The translations under genes and the position numbers were made by a program. The notes below the pieces were generated by a model that had not been told where the DNA came from, ran no database searches, and saw only the letters and a list, made by a program, of their open reading frames with translations. Positions 16,370 through 25,007 of a stretch of DNA of 64,000 bases are shown here, in pieces. Origin of the DNA: an uncultured Bacteroidales bacterium. Lineage in GTDB: Bacteria; Bacteroidota; Bacteroidia; Bacteroidales; F082. Every line of letters begins with the position of its first letter. Position 1 is the first letter of the stretch. The stretch lies in the NCBI GenBank assembly GCA_946185535.1, contig CAMHJX010000015.1, positions 20,344 through 84,343 on the forward strand, read 5' to 3'.

Positions 16370-16834
16370 TTATGATAGATTTTGTTTTTTTACCAAAACA
16401 TTTCTTCGGAATGAAATAACATCTTCTCCTCTTTGATTATAACCGATGGTTTCAACATAGATGATTCCTCGATCATTTTTCGATTTGGATTCTCGTTTAT
16501 CTAATATTTTTGTACGTGCATAAAGAGTATCTCCAACAAAAGTAGGAGCAAGATGTTTTATATTCTCATACCCAAGATTAGCGATAGCCTTACCACTGAT
16601 ATCAGGTACTGTCATGCCAACCACCAAAGAAAAGACCAATGTTCCCACAACTAGTAATTGGCCATGTTGGTTGTGACTAGCATAATCAACATTTGTATGC
16701 ACTGGATGATGATTCATTGTAAGAAGTGAAAAGAAATTATTGTCACTTTCAAAAACTGTTTTTGAAAGAGCATGTTTTATCTCTTCCCCTACTTCAAAGT
16801 CTTCAAAGTAAAGACCCAAAACGCTTTGTTTCAT
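16370..16834 (-). CDS. MaoC-like hot-dog hydratase
   Basis: This 154-residue protein starts FEDFEVGEEIKHALSKTV, the MaoC-like opening. It contains the hydratase motif with Asp and His in MNHHPVHTNVDYASHNQHGQ and the glycine strand VVGTLVFSLVVGM. Such proteins hydrate enoyl-CoA or enoyl-ACP; some are mesaconyl-CoA hydratases that pair with a CitE-like lyase. That pairing fits the two CitE-like genes that follow within 10-12 bp spacings. Alternatively it serves the KAS/ACP set just upstream. Confidence 0.87.
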   Translation of the reverse strand: MKQSVLGLYFEDFEVGEEIKHALSKTVFESDNNFFSLLTMNHHPVHTNVDYASHNQHGQLLVVGTLVFSLVVGMTVPDISGKAIANLGYENIKHLAPTFVGDTLYARTKILDKRESKSKNDRGIIYVETIGYNQRGEDVISFRRNVLVKKQNLS

Positions 16835-16888
16835 ATTTTCAAATTATACATTATTTACTAATAAACTAATAGTTTTAATTTAACAACT

Positions 16889-17944
16889 TCATATCTTCCC
16901 CACCTCCAGCACCACCATCTTCTGCGTCTTCAGAATCATCGTGCCCCAAGTGAGGCCGAGGCCAAAGGAAGAACAGACTAATGTCAGTGGACGGGATTGC
17001 AATTCTTCTCGGAGATTATAGGTCATCAGCATGGGCACAGAAGCACCGCCAAGGTTGCCAAATTCTTGGAGGTCATACGGAGTCTTCTCCAACGGAAGTT
17101 TCAATTTCTTCACGATTCTGTCCACAATCAGCTTGTTGGCCTGATGAATAAGGAAGAAGTCGACGTTATCGGTATTCAACCCATATTTCTCCATGAGGTT
17201 CTTGATGCTGATAGGTGGCCTCGAAATAGCAAAGGATAACACGCTCATGCCTTCTATCAGCGTATCTTTGGGCGCACGAATGATGCCATTGCCAAAGTCT
17301 TCCTCGATGAACGACTCTGCCGTGATGGGATGACGATAGCCGCCATGCGGCGTAATCAAGGCCTGATAGCCAGAGCCTAACGTGTTGAACTCGATGACGA
17401 TATCCTCAGCTGTCGGATCATACTCCAAAGCCATAGCCGTACCGCTGTCACCAAACAAAGGCACACGGCTCTTGTCTTTCAACGAACCCATGCGAAGCGC
17501 TGTATCGCCCACCAACAACAAAGCACGTTTTACCGTTCCAGCACTCAGCAGATTGCCCGCCACATTGATGGCGTACATACTGCCACAACACCCCATCGGA
17601 ATGTCCAATACGAAAGTACTAGTCGGCAAGCCCATACGATGCTGCAAAATACCAGCTGTGGGAGGGGTCTTGTAGTCGCCCGTCACCGAACCAAACACCA
17701 GCACATCGACGCTTTCCTTCTCCCAACCCAAAGCAGCCAACAGACGCTCCGCCGCATCTTGGCAGAGGTCGGAAGTGCAAAGGTCGTCAGGACCGATGTA
17801 ACGGTTCTTGATGCCAACCGTGTTGTCAAAAATATCGGCTTCTTCTTGAGTGAAGATGTCGAAGTCGGCAGTCTTCACCGCATGGTTCGGAACGGTGCCC
17901 GTCACGCCGCGCACTGCCACATTCTTGATTTCCCAAAGTGCCAT
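16889..17944 (-). CDS. Beta-ketoacyl-ACP synthase III, copy 1
   Basis: This 351-residue FabH-like condensing enzyme has the Cys-His-Asn triad visible as MGCCGSMYAI (Cys119), FLIHQANK and FGNLGGASVP. FabH-type enzymes extend an acyl-CoA starter with malonyl-ACP. Its ATG overlaps the upstream ACP stop (TAATG), and an acyl ligase lies before that ACP. Local base composition is richer in G+C than the MaoC-CitE genes that follow. It is most likely a dedicated pathway enzyme rather than the housekeeping FabH. Confidence 0.92.
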   Translation of the reverse strand: MALWEIKNVAVRGVTGTVPNHAVKTADFDIFTQEEADIFDNTVGIKNRYIGPDDLCTSDLCQDAAERLLAALGWEKESVDVLVFGSVTGDYKTPPTAGILQHRMGLPTSTFVLDIPMGCCGSMYAINVAGNLLSAGTVKRALLLVGDTALRMGSLKDKSRVPLFGDSGTAMALEYDPTAEDIVIEFNTLGSGYQALITPHGGYRHPITAESFIEEDFGNGIIRAPKDTLIEGMSVLSFAISRPPISIKNLMEKYGLNTDNVDFFLIHQANKLIVDRIVKKLKLPLEKTPYDLQEFGNLGGASVPMLMTYNLREELQSRPLTLVCSSFGLGLTWGTMILKTQKMVVLEVGKI

Positions 17945-18183
17945 TACAGTTCAATTTCGTATTTGCCGAGGATGGCCTTGGCGTTATCGTAAGAGGTGAA
18001 CTCGAGGATGTCCTCAGGGTCGAGCATGATGTCGAAAGCGTCCTCAACAGCCGAAGTAAGGCTCAATTGGCGTACACTGTCCCAGCCATCGATGGCTTTG
18101 TTGTCGAAACCGGCACCTAAAGCCGAAACATCCACGGAAAACACTTCGCAGAAGATATTGTTCAGTTTTTCTAAATTGTTCAT
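17944..18183 (-). CDS. Acyl carrier protein 1
   Basis: This 79-residue ACP has four-helix spacing and the phosphopantetheine site GWDSVRQLSL, with Ser36 as the attachment residue. It is sandwiched between the acyl ligase and KAS III genes, which suggests the ligase loads this carrier. It differs in sequence from the other two ACPs of the locus. Confidence 0.92.
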   Translation of the reverse strand: MNNLEKLNNIFCEVFSVDVSALGAGFDNKAIDGWDSVRQLSLTSAVEDAFDIMLDPEDILEFTSYDNAKAILGKYEIEL

Positions 18184-18206
18184 GATTAAACTTTTATATT
18201 GATTGT

Positions 18207-19586
18207 TTATTGATTTATCACTTTTCCAGCTTCGTTGCGCAGAATTGCGTCAACAAATTGTATCTCTATATTCTTGTGGAACAGATGGGTCTTGTCTTCG
18301 ATGAAAGCAGGCAACACATCGACAAGCTCGGGCTTTGTGACGAGGACGATCAGCTTCTCATCATTGCCTTTGCAGTAACAGTCGGCCTTATATTCCGACT
18401 TGATGAGATTCTCCACCTCATCCAAGCCTATACGCAAACCGAAGATCTTCAGGAAGCGTTTCAAACGTCCCACAATGAAATAGCAACCGTCGACATCACG
18501 ATGCGCCAAGTCGCCCGTGTGCATCACTCCATGGTTCTCATCACCTTTGAGCAGGTCTTCCCTACTATTGGCATAGCCCATTGTGACATTTTCGCCTCGA
18601 TACACCATCTCACCGGTTGCTTCGCCTTCGAAGGTCTCATTACCATTCTCATCAACGATGGACAACTGTCCTCCAGGCTCGGCAATGCCTATACTACAAG
18701 TTTTTTCCAAGGCCAATTCCGCAGGAAGATACGCCATACGTGCCGTGCATTCCGACTGTCCGTAGGTGGCGATGAACTTCTTGCCCTTGTCATACGCATA
18801 TTGCGCTAAGGCCTTGAACATCTCCTCTGTCAACTTTCCACCCCCTTGGGTGATGATTTGCAAGTTGGGCAAGTCCATCCTTGTAAAACGCATCTTCATC
18901 AGCAGCTCGTAACTGTATGGCACACCCGTGAAACTGGTAGCTTCTTTCAACATGGTCCAGAAGCCCCTGTCCAATAGGGAGCGGCCTGAGAGCAACAAAG
19001 TTGCGCCTGCCAACAAGTGGCTCGCGATGACAGAGAGCCCCATCGTGTAATGCATAGGCAAAATGGCCATGGCCTTTTCGGTGCCGTCCATTTGAAACAT
19101 TCGCATCACATTATCGGCATTGGCCTCGATATTGTGCAGGCTGTGACGCACCAACTTGGGACTTCCTGTGGAACCCGAGGTAGGTAGAAGCAAGGCAAGG
19201 TCGGGATGCATGGCTACAGGGGCATTTCCTGTTTTCAATAAGGAGTAACCATGTGACGAAAACACCTTTTCATAGCCCAGTTTCTCAACCATCCCATCAG
19301 GAGCCCAAAGGTATTCGGGCTGATAGAGATTGTATAAGGCGGTGAAAAGAGTCTCTTCCGTCTTGGCACTCAAAATGAGTAGTACAATGCCATTGGAAAG
19401 CGAACCCAGATAGCCCAACAAGGAACCATTGCAATTCTCGGCCAATAGGAAGATCAACGACCGATTTGGCAGATGTTGCTTGAGCTCTTCTGAAAAGTCG
19501 CACAAGTCACCGTAGGTCAGCTGTTCTCCGCTATCGTCAATGACAGCTATCTTATCTTTTGGCTTTTTATCTAAATCTAAAAACAT
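18207..19586 (-). CDS. AMP-forming acyl-CoA/acyl-ACP ligase
   Basis: This 459-residue ANL-superfamily enzyme has the core motifs LLLPTSGSTGSPKL (A3), TYGQSECT (A5), MHTGDLAHRDVDG (A7), GRLKRFLKIFGLRI (A8) and NEAGKVINQ with the catalytic Lys near the C-terminus (A10). It activates a carboxylic acid as acyl-AMP and transfers it to a thiol, probably the ACP1 encoded 23 bp downstream. It is shorter than typical long-chain acyl-CoA synthetases, which fits a small acid substrate. Confidence 0.9.
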   Translation of the reverse strand: MFLDLDKKPKDKIAVIDDSGEQLTYGDLCDFSEELKQHLPNRSLIFLLAENCNGSLLGYLGSLSNGIVLLILSAKTEETLFTALYNLYQPEYLWAPDGMVEKLGYEKVFSSHGYSLLKTGNAPVAMHPDLALLLPTSGSTGSPKLVRHSLHNIEANADNVMRMFQMDGTEKAMAILPMHYTMGLSVIASHLLAGATLLLSGRSLLDRGFWTMLKEATSFTGVPYSYELLMKMRFTRMDLPNLQIITQGGGKLTEEMFKALAQYAYDKGKKFIATYGQSECTARMAYLPAELALEKTCSIGIAEPGGQLSIVDENGNETFEGEATGEMVYRGENVTMGYANSREDLLKGDENHGVMHTGDLAHRDVDGCYFIVGRLKRFLKIFGLRIGLDEVENLIKSEYKADCYCKGNDEKLIVLVTKPELVDVLPAFIEDKTHLFHKNIEIQFVDAILRNEAGKVINQ

Positions 19587-19641
19587 TGTTTTCTCACAGA
19601 AATGATAGTATTGGTTTCACACAGAAAGCTCTTTATTTATC

Positions 19642-19671
19642 TCACACAGATACCACTGATTTCACTGATTA
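19642..19671. repeat. Left imperfect terminal repeat of the GxxExxY unit
   Basis: This 30-nt arm (starting tcacacagat) matches the reverse complement of 20114-20143 at 24 of 30 positions. Each arm is built of short repeats of the CAC-GAT-TTCAC type. The arms face each other around the broken GxxExxY gene. Confidence 0.65.
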
Positions 19672-19705
19672 TTATTGAGCTTAAAAGCTCAAATATTTGC
19701 CTAAA

Positions 19706-20098
19706 TCAATTTACTATCCGCTTAATACTTTCGCTTAAGTTACTTGTGTTGAAGTTGACAAGAATACCTACATGTTTTTTGAGGAGTCTTAGGTAAGTAA
19801 GTAATTGTTTTGCAAACACCGGTTTCATTTCTTCAACCGACTTTAATTAAACAATAACTTGGTTCTCAACCAATAAATCAAGTCGAAGGGGTGTTTTAAG
19901 CACAGTGTCCTTGTACACAACAGGAACCTCCTTCTGGCGAACCACATCTAAACCACGCTCTTTTAGCTCGAAAAACATAGCTTCTTCATAGACTGATTCG
20001 AGTAATCCAGGACCGAGTTCGTTATAAACGTCAAAAATGGCTCCTCTTATCTCGTATGTTATTTCGTTGTCAGTCATACGTACGTTCCACTCACCCAC
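19706..20098 (-). pseudogene. GxxExxY-family protein broken by one stop codon
   Basis: The first 83 codons give the GxxExxY fold (YEIRGAIFDVYNELGPGLLE, then RLDLLVENQVIV). A TAA stop at 19847-19849 follows. Reading on in the same frame for 46 codons restores the conserved ending (LKSVEEMKPVFAKQLLTYLR and SESIKRIVN) before a TGA at 19706-19708. The conserved residue at the stop position is normally Glu (VxELKxVEE), so GAA to TAA is the simplest change. The likely start is MTDNEITYE at 20077. The 557-bp gap it occupies interrupts the SDR-acyl ligase spacing of the locus. Confidence 0.82.
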
Positions 20099-20113
20099 CG
20101 CCGCAAGGCAAGC

Positions 20114-20143
20114 ATATCCGTGAAATCTGTGAAATCTGTGTGA
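20114..20143. repeat. Right imperfect terminal repeat of the GxxExxY unit
   Basis: The inverted partner of 19642-19671. It ends on the base next to the stop codon of the upstream SDR gene, so the inserted unit begins exactly at a gene end. Confidence 0.65.
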
Positions 20144-20902
20144 TTAAATAGAAGCGCAGCCGTCCACACCCAATATATGTCCGCTGATATACGATGCCCT
20201 ATCAGAAGCCAAGAAAGCCACTGCGTTGGCCACATCCTGAGGCGTGCCAAGGCGCCCAAGGGCAATACGACTGATGCGCTGATCAATCTTGTCGCCAGAC
20301 GCTTCATAAAGCTCCTCAAAGCGTTCCGTCTTGATGATACCTGGAGCCACAGCATTCACCCTGATTTGCATGGGTGAAAGCTCCTTCGCGGCACTCTTGG
20401 TGGCAGCGATGACCGCTCCTTTGGTAGAACTATAGGCCACCTGACCTGGTGAGCCAACTACACCAGTAATTGAGGCAATGTTAACGATACTACCGCCACC
20501 CGTGCGAGCCATCAGACGCGAAACGATCTGCATCATATCGATGACGGCAAACACATTAACGGCATACATCTTTTCAAGCAACGGCTTGGTCACCATGCCC
20601 AACTTTTGGTTTTGGATGATAGCGGCGTTGTTCACTACCACATCTATCCGACCTTCGGTCTTGTGGATAGTCATCAGGCCATTCTTGAGTGCAGCACTAT
20701 CCGTCACATCCATAACCATGGGCACTATACGAGTCTCGTTCTCCTTGGATTTTTCTGCGGCCCATTCTTCCATGTCGCCCAAGGCAAGGTCAGCGGCATA
20801 CACCACCGCGCCATCAGCAGCAAGTTGGTTGGCAATCACACGGCCTATGCCACGACCTGCGCCAGTGACAAGGCAAATCTTTCCTGATAAGAGTCTTTCC
20901 AT
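20144..20902 (-). CDS. Short-chain reductase, FabG-like, copy 1
   Basis: About 252 residues. The Rossmann glycine motif is LVTGAGRGIGRVIANQL, followed by VNNAAI, the catalytic Ser in NIASITG and YSSTKGAV (Tyr-x-x-x-Lys). The C-terminus GHILGVDGCASI is typical of 3-oxoacyl-ACP reductases. I start at MERLLSG, one base past the upstream stop. Longer starts exist at 20926-20929 but would overlap the upstream gene by more than 20 bp. It probably reduces the ketoacyl-ACP made by KAS III. Confidence 0.88.
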   Translation of the reverse strand: MERLLSGKICLVTGAGRGIGRVIANQLAADGAVVYAADLALGDMEEWAAEKSKENETRIVPMVMDVTDSAALKNGLMTIHKTEGRIDVVVNNAAIIQNQKLGMVTKPLLEKMYAVNVFAVIDMMQIVSRLMARTGGGSIVNIASITGVVGSPGQVAYSSTKGAVIAATKSAAKELSPMQIRVNAVAPGIIKTERFEELYEASGDKIDQRISRIALGRLGTPQDVANAVAFLASDRASYISGHILGVDGCASI

Positions 20903-20903
20903 C

Positions 20904-21647
20904 TTAATACAAAGTTTTTCCTCCATCAATAATAAGCGAATGGCCTGTCACCCATGAGGAAGCATCCGAGAGTAGGTAAACGATGGCCAAAGCCACATCA
21001 CGAGGTTCGCCGTAGCGTTTCATGGGATAAGTTTCCATATCCTTAGCTTTGTCCTCATCGGAATAAGCTCGTCCAGCAAGATTGGTATTGACCATGCCGG
21101 GGTTGACGCTATTGCAACGGATGCGCGGTGCGCCCTCCAAAGCCACATTACGCACAAACACCTGCAAAGCACCTTTCGATGCACCATACATGGCATTTCC
21201 TGGAGCAGTGGTATAAACTCCTCCAATAGAAACGGTAAACACCAATGAAGCGTTGACATTGAACTTCTTTTTCTTCAACAAACGCTGCGTCAGATAGATG
21301 GGACCGTATGTATTGATGGACATGATCCGCTCAAGTGCCTCTTTACTAATCATCTTTACTGGTGTAGGCTTAGTAACACCTGCGTTGCTCACAAAACCAT
21401 CAAGCATAGGAAGCCTACTTACCAAATCATCCAAGGCTTCTTGTGAAGTCAAGTCGGCGGAAATACATTCATGCCCCTCGCCTTCCAGCAAAGCCTTTGT
21501 TTCGGTAAGACCTGTTTCATTGATATCAGTTAACACAAGTTTTGCTCCCAGTTTTGCACATTCAATACTAGTAGCTCGCCCTATGCCTCCAGCAGCACCA
21601 GTGACTAGGATGGTCTTCCCTTCCAAGGAAAAAGGATTGTAGCTCAT
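20904..21647 (-). CDS. Short-chain reductase, copy 2
   Basis: About 247 residues: ILVTGAAGGIGRATSIECAK, SADLTS, VSNAGVTKP, VFTVSIGGVY (Ser), YGASKGALQ (Tyr, Lys) and GHSLIIDGGKTLY. The start MSYNPF overlaps the upstream ACP stop by four bases (ATGA), so a longer N-terminal reading is rejected. Coupled to ACP2 and next to SDR copy 1, it likely acts on an ACP-bound acyl chain or its nucleotide-sugar target. Confidence 0.88.
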   Translation of the reverse strand: MSYNPFSLEGKTILVTGAAGGIGRATSIECAKLGAKLVLTDINETGLTETKALLEGEGHECISADLTSQEALDDLVSRLPMLDGFVSNAGVTKPTPVKMISKEALERIMSINTYGPIYLTQRLLKKKKFNVNASLVFTVSIGGVYTTAPGNAMYGASKGALQVFVRNVALEGAPRIRCNSVNPGMVNTNLAGRAYSDEDKAKDMETYPMKRYGEPRDVALAIVYLLSDASSWVTGHSLIIDGGKTLY

Positions 21648-21880
21648 TGTTCCGCCTTTTTCTGGACAAGATTGAACAAATCCTCGATGGTGACACACGA
21701 TTTCATCTCGTTGCCATCAATGGTAACATTGTACTCCTCATCAATCATCAAAATGAGAGAGAGAGCAATTAGCGAAGTGTATTCCTCCAAGTCGTGGAAC
21801 ACGGTTTCAGGCTTGAATTCGCTAATGTCGGTTTCATCAAACTGTTCAGCGAAATGTTCGATAAATTCTTTGATCTCCAT
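21644..21880 (-). CDS. Acyl carrier protein 2
   Basis: This 78-residue ACP-like protein has the site EYTSLIALSLILMIDEEY, with Ser36 in place of the classical Asp-Ser-Leu context (here Thr-Ser-Leu). Length and helix pattern match ACP3 closely, and both start with an acidic helix ending in FxxxFD. It is coupled to SDR copy 2. Confidence 0.88.
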   Translation of the reverse strand: MEIKEFIEHFAEQFDETDISEFKPETVFHDLEEYTSLIALSLILMIDEEYNVTIDGNEMKSCVTIEDLFNLVQKKAEQ

Positions 21881-21905
21881 ATTAATTTATGTGTTTATTA
21901 AGATT

Positions 21906-22535
21906 TTACATCAGTTTTTTTGCCGGATTACCCATAACGGTTGTTCCAGCCTTTACTTTCTTAATCACGAAGCTGCACGCCCCCACATGAGCGCCACTCT
22001 CCACTTTTACGTTGTGGCTAATGACCGCTCCTGTATGGATATTCACGTCATCTTCCACTATAGTGCCCCCCACACAGGTGACATGGGTATCTATGCGGTT
22101 CCAACTGCCGATACGGGCATCATGGCCAATAACTGTATAGGACTGAATCATATTGTAGTCACCCACTACGGCATCATTACCAATTACGGTATAGGCTCCT
22201 ATGAAATTACCCTTACCAAGTTGGGCATTGGTATAAATTCTCGCCATTTTGTGTACCAACTGCAAAAACTCGCCTCCTCTGGCAATGATTTCTTCCATGC
22301 AAGGTCTTCGCGCCGCTCCACCGATAGAGGAGACAAACACATCATCTGCTTGTGGTTGATAGTTTTTGATGGTGCCAATAATGGGAGGATAATTGGGATA
22401 ACCATCCAATGCATTCAAGTCGTCGTCAATAAAGCCTTTAATATCGAAGGTCTCTCCGTAGCCGACACTCTCAAGGGCATTACTATATATGGTGCGACCC
22501 ATACCGCCAGCACCAATGATGATTAGATGTTTCAT
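21906..22535 (-). CDS. NeuD-type hexapeptide acyltransferase, copy 1
   Basis: This 209-residue protein has the NeuD/PglD layout: an N-terminal Rossmann-like part (HLIIIGAGGMGRTIYSNAL, GFIDDDLNAL), then left-handed beta-helix repeats (IYTNAQLGKGNFIGAYTVIG, IEDDVNIHTGAV type), and the MGNPAKKLM end. NeuD and PglD acylate amino or hydroxyl groups of sugars. Because it neighbours ACP2 and two reductases, the donor here may be an acyl-ACP rather than acetyl-CoA; this is inference. Confidence 0.88.
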   Translation of the reverse strand: MKHLIIIGAGGMGRTIYSNALESVGYGETFDIKGFIDDDLNALDGYPNYPPIIGTIKNYQPQADDVFVSSIGGAARRPCMEEIIARGGEFLQLVHKMARIYTNAQLGKGNFIGAYTVIGNDAVVGDYNMIQSYTVIGHDARIGSWNRIDTHVTCVGGTIVEDDVNIHTGAVISHNVKVESGAHVGACSFVIKKVKAGTTVMGNPAKKLM

Positions 22536-23692
22536 ACTCGTTGTTTCTTTTTTTCTATTTCTTCCTCAAAAATGCCTTCTAATTGCCTTGCAATGCTTTG
22601 TGGAGCAAAACGGCGATTGCATTCCTCAATAATTGTTTCAGGATTGTAGCAGTCATAATTATTATACATAGTTTTCAAGGCTTTTGTCAAAGCATCAACA
22701 TCTTCAATAGGTATCAACAAACCATTTTCTTTATTTACAAATTCATCCGGTCCTCCACAATCCGTAGCTATTACAGGAAGACCTTGCGACATAGCCTCAA
22801 TATAAACAACGCCAAATGTTTCAGCACGAGAAGCAAGTACAAAAGCATGACTTTCTTTCATCAACTCGATTATTTCCTGCTTGTTCTTACGACCAACCAA
22901 TGTGATTTTTTCTATTAAGCCACATTCATCTATTTGCTTTTGCAATCTTTCTCGTTCTTCTCCATCACCGATTATAGACAAAATACAACCTTGTTCTGCA
23001 AGGCCAGATTTCGAAAATGCTTCTATCAGTAAATCAAATCCCTTTCTGTGTATAATACTACCTACTGAAACAAACCTAAAAACATTCTCTATTTTCTTTT
23101 TTGTAACGGAAGCGTCAACAAATTCCTCACCCAACATATCATAAACCACTTCTGCATCTTTGTTGAAATGGCGTTTGATATGTTTTTTCAAACTTTCAGA
23201 TACAGCCAAAAGCCTGTCAACCATATTATATGCTGTGTTTCCACAAATTGCAAGTGTCTTAGGAAGCGTTGGCTGATTAAGCCTTGACCAATGCTCTATA
23301 CCAACTATCGGAATTGATGGGTATTTTCTGTGTACCTTTCCCAAATCGTACATATTAAACAGATAGTGGGCATAAATCAAATCAGGTTTACCGTGAAAAC
23401 ATTCAATATGTTGAAACAATTTTTTCATCATCACTTGCCGCACACGTCGACGGATCCTCTCAATATGAAATACTGCCATTGGAAGCCAATAAATAAGATA
23501 TGTAGGGATTCCATCTATTGACCCTTCAGTAATTCCTTTTTTACGTTTTTCTTTCCTATATCTTCCATCAATCGCTGAAATAATCACATTATGTCCCATT
23601 TTTTTCAAAGCGCGAGCCTGATCCAATTCAAAGCAACCCCATTGAGGATCGTTTTCTGAAGGAATACCATGAGAAACAATCAAAATATTCAT
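22532..23692 (-). CDS. Glycosyltransferase family 4
   Basis: This 386-residue GT-B enzyme has an N-terminal acceptor domain starting MNILIVSHGIPSENDPQWG. Its C-terminal donor domain has VSVGSIIHRKGFDLLIEAF, VGRKNKQEIIELM, and the E-x7-E motif ASRAETFGVVYIEAMSQGLP followed by VIATDCGGPDEFV. It is the only clear sugar-chain glycosyltransferase in the 35-kb locus. It overlaps the NeuD start by four bases. Confidence 0.93.
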   Translation of the reverse strand: MNILIVSHGIPSENDPQWGCFELDQARALKKMGHNVIISAIDGRYRKEKRKKGITEGSIDGIPTYLIYWLPMAVFHIERIRRRVRQVMMKKLFQHIECFHGKPDLIYAHYLFNMYDLGKVHRKYPSIPIVGIEHWSRLNQPTLPKTLAICGNTAYNMVDRLLAVSESLKKHIKRHFNKDAEVVYDMLGEEFVDASVTKKKIENVFRFVSVGSIIHRKGFDLLIEAFSKSGLAEQGCILSIIGDGEERERLQKQIDECGLIEKITLVGRKNKQEIIELMKESHAFVLASRAETFGVVYIEAMSQGLPVIATDCGGPDEFVNKENGLLIPIEDVDALTKALKTMYNNYDCYNPETIIEECNRRFAPQSIARQLEGIFEEEIEKKKQRV

Positions 23693-23787
23693 AATAGTTA
23701 GGCTGTTATCTTAATTTCATATTACCGAGTTGTGTTTGTAATAAACCATATTACTTGTTTTTTTGACATATTATGTCTATTCTTTTT

Positions 23788-24930
23788 TCAATGAGCATCA
23801 ACAAGATCTTGAAAGACGGGATTTTCCTCTTCAATTTGGTAATTAGTATCGTCATCAAAGTAGTCCAATTCTTTTTGCTTGGATAGTATCAAACAAAATG
23901 GAAGAAATAGGAAATAAGAATATCCCATTAAAAGACCTGATTCGTTAAGACCCCAAATCATAGCAACTAAAACCAACAATAATAATGGCCTGAGATGTTC
24001 TTGACACAAATTGCATATCTTATTAAAATAAAAATATATCACGAAAACAAGTATTACAAATGTTGGTACCCCAAAAGTTGAAATAATATCAAGAGAAGAG
24101 TTATGCATACTTTTATCCCACCATGAAGTATCCATTCCACCAAACCAAAAATGAGAAGAATCTCCTAATTGTGAGAATATGAAATTCCATATTATTTGCC
24201 GTCCAGAAAAAATGTCTTGATCCATCAAATTTGTATTGGCATTATAGCGCCAACTATAGTCGGAGGCAAATTGGCAATATACCCATGGATATAACACACC
24301 CATTACTACAATTATCCAGTAAATCAGTTTTAAATTCTTAAATCTTTTCTTGAAGACAAAAGCAATAGGAATTAATAGAAAAACCATCAAAGACGTACGG
24401 GATTCCGTACGATATATTGCAATTAATGAAATAATTATGATAATAACCATAGCAAGTGTCATTCGATCCTGATACTTGCTATTTATGAATTGACCATTGA
24501 ATATTATTAAGAACAATAATAAAAAAACAAATGCCACCTGATTAGGATTAATGTAAAACCGATTACTTATTATAAAATAAATGAAAAAAGATACTATAGA
24601 AGATAAAACTATTAAAGATATCTCTTGTTTTGACAAAGCCAATTGGCAATATACAAATAACGTAATTGGAATCATCACCAGCACAAGCATAGTTTGCCAA
24701 TTATAACTATACCCACCAAACAAATAAAGAAAAACTGAGTATAACAAGAGTAAGATAGGAAGAATGGCATCAAATTTCGGTCTAAAATACTTGATATACA
24801 AAAACAGAATTGGAATATATCTAAGCAATGTAACCACTATAGAAAGCGACGACTCAACATCTTTGAGCAATAGCCATAACAAAGAGAAAACAAATGATAT
24901 AAAAAGTAAAAGAAAATCTGTTTTTATCAT
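23788..24930 (-). CDS. wzy: Wzy-like O-antigen/capsule polymerase
   Basis: This 380-residue protein has roughly 11 membrane helices. It carries weak but typical Wzy/WaaL elements: NPNQVAFVFLLL, TESRTSLMVFLL, the large loop with DIFSGRQIIWNFI, and SMHNSSLDIISTFG near the end of that loop. Wzy joins lipid-linked repeat units in the periplasm. The strongly A+T-rich coding sequence is usual for polymerase genes. A WaaL-type ligase cannot be fully excluded. Confidence 0.82.
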   Translation of the reverse strand: MIKTDFLLLFISFVFSLLWLLLKDVESSLSIVVTLLRYIPILFLYIKYFRPKFDAILPILLLLYSVFLYLFGGYSYNWQTMLVLVMIPITLFVYCQLALSKQEISLIVLSSIVSFFIYFIISNRFYINPNQVAFVFLLLFLIIFNGQFINSKYQDRMTLAMVIIIIISLIAIYRTESRTSLMVFLLIPIAFVFKKRFKNLKLIYWIIVVMGVLYPWVYCQFASDYSWRYNANTNLMDQDIFSGRQIIWNFIFSQLGDSSHFWFGGMDTSWWDKSMHNSSLDIISTFGVPTFVILVFVIYFYFNKICNLCQEHLRPLLLLVLVAMIWGLNESGLLMGYSYFLFLPFCLILSKQKELDYFDDDTNYQIEEENPVFQDLVDAH

Positions 24931-25007
24931 TACTACGCCTTGAATTACAATGTTTTAGATAATTTATATAGACTAAATCTTTATTCGATTTGTTTATATT
25001 TCTTTCG

